Source of the DNA: Rhodococcus phenolicus
GTDB lineage: Bacteria; Actinomycetota; Actinomycetes; Mycobacteriales; Mycobacteriaceae
Reading direction: 5' to 3'
Length of the DNA stretch: 32,659 bases
NCBI RefSeq assembly: GCF_001646785.1
Contig: NZ_LRRH01000070.1
Coordinates: 1 to 32,659 of the forward strand
Within the stretch, counting starts at the first letter, position 1, and the number at the start of each line of letters is the position of its first letter. The position numbers and the translations under genes were made by a program. Below are positions 7,852 through 14,836 of the stretch, piece after piece. The notes below the pieces were generated by a model that worked only from the letters and a program-made list of their open reading frames with translations, was not told the origin of the DNA and did not search any database.

Positions 7852-8079
7852 TCACGGTTGGGGACGCAGCGCCCGCCGCCGGGCCCGGTACTCCTCGGCG
7901 TCGATTTCGCCCCGGGCGAATCGGTCGTCGAGGACGCGCAGCGGATCGGCCGGCGGGGGCGGGGTGCCGGTGCGGAACATCGCCGCGATACCGAAAACCA
8001 CCAACGCCCAGAAGCCGATCATCACCAGCGCCATGACCATCCAGCCGACCCAGCCCATCGCGCCCGCACCCCACATCAC
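7852..8079 (-). CDS. SHOCT-domain small membrane protein
   Basis: About 75 aa. GTG (8079) or the next codon ATG (8076) is the start; AGGAAGGGAG stands just upstream. One Trp/Met-rich membrane helix (MWGAGAMGWVGWMVMALVM, then IGFWALVV) is followed by a Pro linker and a SHOCT motif (LRVLDDRFARGEIDAEEYRA). SHOCT motifs are short oligomerisation segments. It lies first in a two-gene unit with the multicopper oxidase, below box d. The same SHOCT-oxidase order recurs at 13073-14500. Confidence 0.88.
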   Translation of the reverse strand: MMWGAGAMGWVGWMVMALVMIGFWALVVFGIAAMFRTGTPPPPADPLRVLDDRFARGEIDAEEYRARRRALRPQP

Positions 8080-8151
8080 GGCTGCTCCCTTCCTCGACAG
8101 GCTCGCGACCCAGTCTGGGCGCGTTACCCGATGCCGCAGGTGGGGGTTTGA

Positions 8152-8168
8152 TGAAGGTTCGCTGAAGA
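8152..8168 (+). promoter_or_regulatory. CopR-type direct-repeat box d
   Basis: TGAAGGTTCGCTGAAGA has one changed base in the first half site and an 11-bp period. It stands between the minus-strand SHOCT/oxidase unit (start 8079) and the response-regulator gene (start 8208). By the orientation rule of the other boxes it controls the SHOCT/oxidase unit; it lies only 40 bp from the regulator start, so autoregulation is also possible. Confidence 0.7.
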
Positions 8169-8207
8169 ACGTCGCCACAGGCCCGCCGCGACAGCCACGA
8201 TGGGACC

Positions 8208-8984
8208 ATGACCTCCGGTTCCGATCAGCTCATCCCCGCACACACGGTGACCGCGCCGGTCCCCCCGACCGGTCTGCGGGCACTGATCGTCGAAGACGAA
8301 ATGGCGCTGGCCACGGTCGTGGGCACTTACCTCGAACGCGCCGGCTTCGAGATCACCCTCGTGCACGACGGGATCGACGCCGTCGACCGAGCCCGGCAGG
8401 TCGATCCGGACGTCGTGGTGCTCGATCTGGGGCTACCGCGCCTGGACGGGATCGAGGTGTGCCGGCAGCTGCGCACGTTCTCCGACGCCTATGTCGTCAT
8501 GCTCACCGCCCGCGCCGACGAGATCGACACCCTGATCGGACTGTCGGTCGGCGCCGACGACTACATGACCAAACCCTTCAGCCCCCGCGAACTCATCGCC
8601 CGCATCCAGGCCATGCTGCGCCGCCCCCGACCCTCGACCGGCGACGGCCGCACCCCCGCCCAGACCGGCCCGGACAGCGGGCGCCGTACGTTCGGGTCGT
8701 TGACCCTCGACCCGGCCGGCCGCGAGGTGTGGGTCGACGGCACCCCGATCGCCTTGACCCGCACCGAATTCGACCTTCTCGCCGCGCTGTCCGCACACCC
8801 CAATGTGGTGTTCACCCGCGCCCAGCTCATCACCACGGTGTGGGGACCGAGCTGGGTCGGCGACGAACACCTGGTCGACGTACACATCGGGCATCTCCGC
8901 CGCAAACTCGGCGACGACGCCACCCGCGGAGTGTTCGTGCGCACCGTGCGCGGGGTCGGATACCGCATGGGAGCCGGACAATGA
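8208..8984 (+). CDS. copR: OmpR-family response regulator, probable copper regulator
   Basis: 258 aa. The receiver domain (about 24-135) has acidic residues E29/D30, phospho-acceptor D73 (VVVLDLGLP), T100 and K122 (MTKPF). A linker of about 25 residues leads to a C-terminal winged helix (RTEFDLLAALSAHPNVVFTR, VDVHIGHLRRKLG, VRTVRGVGYRMG). It overlaps the kinase gene by ATGA. The name CopR is given by context: copper genes on both sides and five OmpR-type direct repeats in the window. Signal identity is inferred. Confidence 0.93.
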   Translation: MTSGSDQLIPAHTVTAPVPPTGLRALIVEDEMALATVVGTYLERAGFEITLVHDGIDAVDRARQVDPDVVVLDLGLPRLDGIEVCRQLRTFSDAYVVMLTARADEIDTLIGLSVGADDYMTKPFSPRELIARIQAMLRRPRPSTGDGRTPAQTGPDSGRRTFGSLTLDPAGREVWVDGTPIALTRTEFDLLAALSAHPNVVFTRAQLITTVWGPSWVGDEHLVDVHIGHLRRKLGDDATRGVFVRTVRGVGYRMGAGQ

Positions 8985-10201
8985 CCACACCACCACCCCT
9001 GTCGGCGCCGGGCCCTCGACCCGGGCGCCGCAGTGCCGGATTCGGTAGCCGTCTGCTGGCCGCGCAGACAATCGTCGTCGTCGGCGGCGCGATCAGTGCC
9101 TGGCTGGTCGCCGCCGCCGTCGCCCCGGGACTGTTCCACAACCACCTCGAGCAGGCCGGTATCGAGCACGTCTCGACCGAGGCGGCGCACGTCGAGGAGG
9201 CGTTCACCTCGGCGATGATCATCTCGTTGGCCATCGCGCTGATGGTCTCGGTGCTGATGGCGCTGGCGGTGAGCTGGTATTTCACCCGCAGGGTGCAGCG
9301 CTCGATCACCGGTGTGGCTGCCTCGGCCACCGAGATCGCCGGTGGCCACTACGACGTGCGTCTGCCCGGGCCCGGTCTCGGGCGCGAATTCGATCAGCTC
9401 GCCGAGACGTTCAACCAGCTCGCCGATCGACTCGATTCGGTGGAAACCACCCGGCGTCGCATGCTCTCGGACCTCGCGCACGAGATGCGCACCCCGCTGG
9501 CCACCCTCGATGCCCATCTCGAGGCGCTCGAAGACGGCATCCGGGTTCCCGATGCCGAGATTTTCGAGATCCTGCGGTCGAGCACCGCCCGGCTCGGTCG
9601 GCTCGCCGAGGACATGGGCGCGGTCTCTCGTGCCGAAGAGGGCCGGCTGTCCTTCACGCCCGTGCCCACCGACACCCGTGCCCTTGTCGATGCCGCGGTG
9701 CGCGTCGCCACCGACCGCTACGGCGCCAAGGGCGTCGCCCTGGTCGAAGACCTTGTCAGTCCTGCCGTGGTCACGGTCGACCCGGACCGGATCGGGCAGG
9801 TGCTGGGCAATCTGCTCGACAACGCCCTGCGGCACACCCCTGCCGGGGGCACGGTCACCGTCGCCGCCACCGTCGTCGACGGCGGGGCCGAGATCACTGT
9901 CACCGACACCGGCGACGGCATCGCCGCCGAGCACCTGGGGCATCTGTTCGACCGGTTCTACCGTGCCGACCCAGCCCGTGGACGGCAAGAAGGCGGTAGC
10001 GGCATCGGGTTGACCATCGCCCGCGCCCTGGTCGAGGCCCACGGCGGTACGCTGACCGCCTCCAGCGGCGGGCCCGGAACCGGCGCCCGATTCACCGTGC
10101 ACCTGCCCACCACCGCCGCCGCAGGCAACCGCAGCAGCGCACGTACCGCCCCTCCGCAGGGCACCGCGCACACCGGCACCGGTCTCCAGGGGCGGAGATG
10201 A
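8981..10201 (+). CDS. copS: Sensor histidine kinase with His-rich short sensor loop
   Basis: 406 aa, start ATG inside the regulator's stop (ATGA). Two membrane helices (about 22-48 and 76-98) enclose an external loop of only about 27 residues holding H53, H55, H63 and H70 with several acidic residues, a plausible metal sensor. HAMP follows (about 99-150), then the H-box LAHEMRTPL (H167), N-box (GNLLDNALRHTP), and G-boxes DTGDGIA and GSGIGLTIA. All catalytic motifs are present. Coupled downstream to a cupin gene. Confidence 0.93.
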   Translation: MTTPPPLSAPGPRPGRRSAGFGSRLLAAQTIVVVGGAISAWLVAAAVAPGLFHNHLEQAGIEHVSTEAAHVEEAFTSAMIISLAIALMVSVLMALAVSWYFTRRVQRSITGVAASATEIAGGHYDVRLPGPGLGREFDQLAETFNQLADRLDSVETTRRRMLSDLAHEMRTPLATLDAHLEALEDGIRVPDAEIFEILRSSTARLGRLAEDMGAVSRAEEGRLSFTPVPTDTRALVDAAVRVATDRYGAKGVALVEDLVSPAVVTVDPDRIGQVLGNLLDNALRHTPAGGTVTVAATVVDGGAEITVTDTGDGIAAEHLGHLFDRFYRADPARGRQEGGSGIGLTIARALVEAHGGTLTASSGGPGTGARFTVHLPTTAAAGNRSSARTAPPQGTAHTGTGLQGRR

Positions 10202-10527
10202 AGAAACTCTCGCTCGACGCGCTCGCCCGGCACCTGACTGCGCATGCCGCTGCCGCCCCCAGCGGCCGCAGCGCCGAGACCGTCTACGGCGGGCACGAAC
10301 ACGTGCTGCGGCAGACTCTCGTGGCATTGCAGGCTGGACAGTCCATGGCCGAGCACGTCGGTCCCGGTGAGGCCACGGTGTACATCCTGCGCGGGCGCCT
10401 CCGGGTCGTCACCGACCGGATGAGCTGGGACGGACGCAGCGGGGACCTGATCGCCTTACCCCGCACCCGGCACCGGATCGACGCCGTCGTCGACACGGTC
10501 GCCCTGCTCACCGTCGCCAAATACTGA
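10198..10527 (+). CDS. Cupin-domain protein coupled to the kinase gene
   Basis: 109 aa; the ATG at 10198 overlaps the kinase stop (ATGA), so the three genes form one tight operon. It is a single small cupin barrel (about 35-105): EHVGPGEATVYILRGRLRVV and SGDLIALPRTRHRIDAV. The usual metal site HxH...E is incomplete in the first motif, but one His is kept in each. Similar small cupins are found near stress regulators. It may be a cytoplasmic ligand or metal sensor for the pair; no direct evidence. Confidence 0.85.
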   Translation: MKKLSLDALARHLTAHAAAAPSGRSAETVYGGHEHVLRQTLVALQAGQSMAEHVGPGEATVYILRGRLRVVTDRMSWDGRSGDLIALPRTRHRIDAVVDTVALLTVAKY

Positions 10528-10540
10528 CCTTGAGGTGGGT

Positions 10541-12085
10541 TCAGAGCCCGGTGCCGGGCCGCCGGGGGCTTGCCGGGGACCGGCGGAACAACCAGGCCGC
10601 CACCGCGGTGAGCCCGACCAGCCACCCCAGCGCAGCCAGCAACGGTCCGGCGGTGTCGAAACTGTCGGTCAGCCCGCCGTCGAGGATCATCCGGGTCGCG
10701 CCGTAGCCGGGGAGTGGCTGCGCCCACTGCGGCGGCTGCGGCCGCAGCATCGGGCTCTGCCCTATCCCCAGATCCAGGAACGGCACCAAGAAGACGATGA
10801 ACACCCCGCCCACCCGTCCGAACAGCGGCCCCAGACACACCCCCACCAGCCCGTAGGTCCATGCCAGCAGCAGATTCCCGGCCGCGTACAGGCCCCACTG
10901 ACGAGCATCGAACGCCGCCGCGGTGACCAGCAACGACGAGGCGGTCACCACCACTCCTGCCACCGCGATCACCGTCAACCGGACCCCCAGCAGCACCCCG
11001 GCACCGAAGCCGGCCCGAGACAGTCGTCGATCGCCGCTGCGCGCATCGAGTACCACGAACAACCCCGCCAGCGCCGACAGCGACGCGATCGCGAGGGGAG
11101 TCATGGTTCCGGCATGCACGTCCGGTAGCCAGAACACCGCCGTCACCGGTCGTCCGTCCTCGACCAGGGAGAACATCCCGAACTCGGGGACGGTCATCGC
11201 CTTCGACAATGCGATGAACACGATCGGCACCACCACCAGCAGCACCCACAGCACCGGGTTGCGGCGCCAATCCCGCAACCCCATGACCAGCCCCACCACG
11301 AACCGGTCCGCCCGTCCGGTCCGCCCGCTGCGCCCCTCGCGGCGGCGTACCCCGCCGACCGTGGTGGTGACCACCACGGCCCCGATGACCAGAGCCGCGA
11401 CCATCCACACCAGCGCCCATCCCAGGTCCCCGACCTTCCCGCCGTGGCGGGAGGGCACATCGACCATCCACAGCGTCACGAAATGGGTGGGAAACCCGCG
11501 GGTGGCCACTCGCTGCGCCGAGCCGATCGCCGGTCCGAAGAACACGTCGACGATCCAGACGAAGAGGATCAGCACGGTGCCGTTGACCGGATTGGGCACC
11601 AGCGCCCCGACCACCGCCCCGATGGCCAGGTAGATCACCGCGAACATCACCGTGCCCACCGTCACCCGCACCGGAGCATCGAGGCCGACCCGCACCGCCA
11701 GCGCCAGCAACGCCACCGCCGAGACCAGCACCGCCAGTATCAGGCCGGTGCCGAGCCGGGCCAGCACCAGCCGCCCTGTCGCCAGGCCCGCCGACACCAG
11801 TCGCCGGTCCGCCGCCCGGGCGGCAGTGATCTGGAAGTACATCGCGATCCCGGCCAGGAAACCCGCCGCCCACCCGGCCGTCGCCGTTTCCACCGCCGGT
11901 CCGCCCGCACCCCCGAGCAGCCTGGCCGCATCGGTCATCGCTCCGGCCGCGACGATCACGAACACCACCGGCACGACCACCAGCACCAGCAGATTCACCG
12001 GGTTGCGGGCATAGTCGGCCAGGAACCGGCCGCTCAGCGCCCGGACATCGCCGGCCGTCGACCGCAGGGTGGGGGCGAGGGTCAT
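10541..12085 (-). CDS. ABC-2 type transporter permease (double-length)
   Basis: 514 aa with about 12 hydrophobic segments in two similar halves (for example NLLVLVVVPVVFVIVAAGAM and WVLLVVVPIVFIALSKAM), so one chain supplies both membrane domains. The ATG at 12085 overlaps the ATPase stop (ATGA). Substrate is unknown. Its place under a CopR-type box suggests a copper-related export role, comparable in position to NosFY in other bacteria, but no substrate-binding feature shows this. Confidence 0.87.
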   Translation of the reverse strand: MTLAPTLRSTAGDVRALSGRFLADYARNPVNLLVLVVVPVVFVIVAAGAMTDAARLLGGAGGPAVETATAGWAAGFLAGIAMYFQITAARAADRRLVSAGLATGRLVLARLGTGLILAVLVSAVALLALAVRVGLDAPVRVTVGTVMFAVIYLAIGAVVGALVPNPVNGTVLILFVWIVDVFFGPAIGSAQRVATRGFPTHFVTLWMVDVPSRHGGKVGDLGWALVWMVAALVIGAVVVTTTVGGVRRREGRSGRTGRADRFVVGLVMGLRDWRRNPVLWVLLVVVPIVFIALSKAMTVPEFGMFSLVEDGRPVTAVFWLPDVHAGTMTPLAIASLSALAGLFVVLDARSGDRRLSRAGFGAGVLLGVRLTVIAVAGVVVTASSLLVTAAAFDARQWGLYAAGNLLLAWTYGLVGVCLGPLFGRVGGVFIVFLVPFLDLGIGQSPMLRPQPPQWAQPLPGYGATRMILDGGLTDSFDTAGPLLAALGWLVGLTAVAAWLFRRSPASPRRPGTGL

Positions 12086-12774
12086 CGCGGCACCGTCCTA
12101 CCCTCCCGCAGATCGACGATGCGATCGAACCGCTGCTCGTCCGCCACGAAATGACTGATGATCAGCACCGAACGGCCCGCCTGCCGACGCTGCGCCACGA
12201 TGTCCCAGAACCGCAGATAGGTGTCCCAGTCGAACCCGGCATACGGCTCGTCCAGCAACAACACCTCCGGATCGGCCAGCAGCGCCAGCCCCAGGTTCAA
12301 TTTCGCCAGCGTCCCGCCCGACAACCGATCGGCACGGGTACCGGCATAGCGTTCGAACCCCAACGCGGCATACAAGTGGCCGCGGGAAAGATGCGCGGCC
12401 GCCGGGCTCATCCGGTACGCCCGACCGAACAACTCGAAGTGCTCGTCGCAGGTGAGCCGGTCGTAGACCACCGGTTGCTGCGGACAGTAACCGAGTCGCC
12501 GTGGCCGGCACACACTGCCGGCATCGGCCCGCAAATCCCCGACGAGAATCTTCATCAGCGTCGACTTGCCCGAACCGTTCTCCCCGACCAAGCCCACCAC
12601 CTCCCCCGGGTGCAGCACCAGCTGCGCCCCGCGCAACACCGGAGTGCGGTTCCGCCGCGGCCACCAGCCACGACCGAAGCTTTTCTCGATCCCCTCGGCC
12701 GTCAGCAGCGGGTCCTGGGCGAAACCGCCCGACTCAACTGCGGATTCCGCCGAATCGGATTCGGATGCGGTCAT
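12082..12774 (-). CDS. ABC transporter ATP-binding protein
   Basis: 230 aa. Walker A GENGSGKST (about 64-72), Q-loop (YCPQQP), signature LSGGT (151-155), Walker B VLLLDEP (171-177) and H-loop (ISHF) are all present. The N-terminal 20 residues are acidic and Ser-rich. The ATG at 12774 follows GAGGTGAGAG. First gene of a two-gene operon with the permease, about 115 bp below box e. Confidence 0.93.
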   Translation of the reverse strand: MTASESDSAESAVESGGFAQDPLLTAEGIEKSFGRGWWPRRNRTPVLRGAQLVLHPGEVVGLVGENGSGKSTLMKILVGDLRADAGSVCRPRRLGYCPQQPVVYDRLTCDEHFELFGRAYRMSPAAAHLSRGHLYAALGFERYAGTRADRLSGGTLAKLNLGLALLADPEVLLLDEPYAGFDWDTYLRFWDIVAQRRQAGRSVLIISHFVADEQRFDRIVDLREGRTVPR

Positions 12775-12887
12775 CTCTCACCTCGGACACTCGAAGGCGC
12801 ACGCGCCCCCGGCGCCTTCTCCGGCCGCCGGTGCGGCGGGTGCACCCACGGTAGGTGCCCATTGCTGTAGTCCGGCACGAGATCCCG

Positions 12888-12904
12888 TGAAGATCTGTTG
12901 AAGA
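12888..12904 (+). promoter_or_regulatory. CopR-type direct-repeat box e
   Basis: TGAAGATCTGTTGAAGA, perfect half sites 11 bp apart, between the minus-strand ABC operon (12774) and the plus-strand SHOCT/oxidase pair (13073). Orientation matches control of the ABC operon. A TACAGCAAT -10-like sequence lies 18 bases past it on the minus strand. Control of both sides is possible. Confidence 0.72.
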
Positions 12905-13072
12905 AACCACACGATCCTGGCACCGCCGCCCTGCCTGACGCGCTGCCACCATGGAGCATGGATGGATCCGGAGTGAAAGCCGCGAGCCCTGTGCACCCAG
13001 GCCTACTGTGGATACAGGGCCGGAACACCGATACCCCGACCGGTCCGACTCGTCGATAAAGGGCGGATTCCG

Positions 13073-13372
13073 ATGATGCCGTACGGGAATTGCGGATGGG
13101 GCACGAACGCGGGTTGGGGGCTGTGGCTGTTCGGTGCGCTGTTGTTGATCGGGTTGGTGCTGCTCATCGTGGTCGCGATCCGACTGCTGTCCCGTGGCCC
13201 CTCCGGACTCGGCGGTCACCTCGCTACCGGCCCCGGGTACTACCCCGGTCCTCCCTCGGCTCCCGGGGGACCGGGGGGTGCCCGCGGAATCCTCGACGAA
13301 CGCTACGCCCGCGGTGAGATCGACGCCGAGGAGTACCGCGAGCGGCGACGCACGCTCGAGGGCACCGATTGA
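13073..13372 (+). CDS. SHOCT-domain small membrane protein
   Basis: 99 aa. ATG at 13073 (or the next ATG) follows AAAGGGCGG. The N-terminus is Gly/Trp-rich (GNCGWGTNAGWG), then one membrane helix (LWLFGALLLIGLVLLIVVAI), a Gly/Pro linker of about 35 residues, and the SHOCT motif ILDERYARGEIDAEEYRERR. Its stop overlaps the start of the second multicopper oxidase (TGATG). Paralogue of the proteins at 7852 and 1159. Confidence 0.9.
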   Translation: MMPYGNCGWGTNAGWGLWLFGALLLIGLVLLIVVAIRLLSRGPSGLGGHLATGPGYYPGPPSAPGGPGGARGILDERYARGEIDAEEYRERRRTLEGTD

Positions 13373-14500
13373 TGGAACCGATCAGTCGTCGCCGAGCGTT
13401 GCAGCTCGGTGGTCTGGGTCTGGCAGCCGCCGCTGTCGGTGGGGTGGGGCTGGCCTGGCAGGGCAACCGAGACACCGGATCCGGCGCAACGACCGCCACC
13501 GGATGGTCCGAGCCGGCCACCCTCGCGAGCACCGGCGGAGAACTCTCGCTTGCCCTCGAGGCCGCCGCGGGCCAATTCGCTCTGGCCGGGGCCCGGGTGC
13601 GCGGGTTCGGGTTCAACGGTGGCGTGCCAGGACCGACGATGCGGGTACGGGCCGGTGACCGGATCCGGTTGCGCCTGCGTAACCGGTTGCCCCAACCGAC
13701 GAATCTGCATCTGCACGGCATGTATCTCTCCCCGTCAGGCAACGGGGACAATCCGTTCGTCCGGATCGAGCCCGGCACGGACTTCGACTACGAATACCGG
13801 CTACCCGGCGATCACCCGCCCGGGGTGTATTGGTATCACCCCCACCACCACGGTCTGGTGGCCGAACAGATATTCGGCGGCCTGTACGGGGCGATCGTGG
13901 TGGAGGACACCGATCCGGTGCCGCTGACGCAGGAGCGGGTGCTGGTGATCGCCGATCTCACGATCGATGATTCCGGGTCCGTCGCGCCGGCGTCGATGAT
14001 GGACCGGGTCCTCGGCAGGGAGGGCAACCTGGTGCTGGTCAACGGCCAGAATCGGCCGACGGTCACGGCCCGGCCCGGTGCCCGGGAGCGGTGGCGGATC
14101 GTCAATGCCTGCGTCAGCCGATCTTTGCGGCTTAGGTTGGACGGGCAGCAGATGCAGTTGGTGGGCGTGGATTCGGGCCGTTTCACCCAACCGCATCCGG
14201 TCGAGGAAATCGTGCTGGCCGCGGGGAACCGCGCCGATCTGCTGGTGTCGACCGTGGGCGGATCCACGCCGCTGCGGGCCCTGCCGGTCGACCGGGGCGT
14301 GATGGGCATGATGGGCATGATGAACGGCGGTGGCATGGGGATGCCGGGGATGGGCGGACCTCAGCCTGCCCCGGATCCAGCCGGTGTGGTCGTGGCGACC
14401 CTCGAGGTCACAGGTTCCCCGGTCACCGAGATGGCACCGGTTCCCCGGCAACCGGTCCCGCGGGACCTGCGCAACGAGACGGTCGCGGCGGCCCGGACAT
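13372..14500 (+). pseudogene. Second multicopper oxidase, 5' part (split by nested insertion)
   Basis: The ATG at 13372 overlaps the SHOCT stop. The twin-Arg signal MEPISRRRALQLGG begins the protein. Cupredoxin domains 1 and 2 are here, with H113-L-H115-G and WYHPHHHG, and a Met-rich loop (MGMMGMMNGGGMGMPG). After codon 376 the gene is cut by the IS3-family element at 14501. The present frame runs about 46 foreign residues further to a stop at 14640, giving a protein without type-1 copper ligands. The 3' part resumes at 23806; joining both gives a 499-aa frame, so the break is purely insertional. Confidence 0.93.
14498..14500. repeat. IS3-element target duplication, left copy (CAT)
   Basis: CAT abuts TGAACCGCC at 14501 and is repeated at 23803-23805 beyond the other end. 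Three base pairs is usual for the IS3 family. Confidence 0.85.
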
Positions 14501-14530
14501 TGAACCGCCCCGGCATGTCCGGAGACTGTC

Positions 14531-14689
14531 TCAAACGGTCAACTCGGCGGGTTGCCGAGCTGCGATCCGAGCGTAGTAGGCCGCCTCCAACTCGGCCGGC
14601 GGGACGTCCCCGCAGTACTCGTAGAGTCGGCGATGATTGAACCAGTCGACCCACTCGGCGGTCGCGATCTCGACCTCGTCGACACCCTT
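14531..14689 (-). pseudogene. IS3-family transposase OrfB, 3' fragment
   Basis: Encodes the last part of the integrase domain tail: GVDEVEIATAEWVDWFNHRR, then LYEYCGDVPPAELEAAYYA and ending PAELTV. It joins exactly to the 5' fragment at 22643-23425 (KPWK|GVDEVE) once the Tn3 element and one CCCTT copy are removed. Confidence 0.9.
14685..14689. repeat. Tn3-element target duplication, left copy (CCCTT)
   Basis: CCCTT directly precedes the transposon end GGGGTAGCC at 14690 and is repeated at 22638-22642. Five base pairs is the Tn3-family rule. Confidence 0.9.
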
Positions 14690-14733
14690 GGGGTAGCCGT
14701 AGCATCCGCCGGAAATCGGGCGGATTTGGCGTA
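14690..14733 (+). repeat. Tn3-family left inverted repeat
   Basis: Starts GGGGTAGCCGTAGCAT and continues through AAATCGGGCGGAT to TGGCGTA. It matches the complement of 22594-22637 at 40 of 44 positions. Confidence 0.9.
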
Positions 14734-14836
14734 TCCGACTGGTGGGCACGGGGTTTCGAGTTCGGCATGCGCTGTCGACTGGTTGGTGCTTGACTGCCGA
14801 TGATGATGTTGGTCGGTGCTGGTGGAGGCTGGGGTC

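Noticed and set aside
6190-8151. Plus-strand open frame opposite the multicopper oxidase
   Set aside because: Antisense of the conserved oxidase and SHOCT genes, with shadow-type composition.
8561-10327. Minus-strand open frame opposite the kinase and regulator
   Set aside because: Antisense to two proteins with full catalytic motifs.
10284-11873. Minus-strand open frame overlapping the ABC permease in another frame
   Set aside because: Gly/Arg-rich without membrane segments, whereas the alternative frame gives a regular ABC-2 permease.
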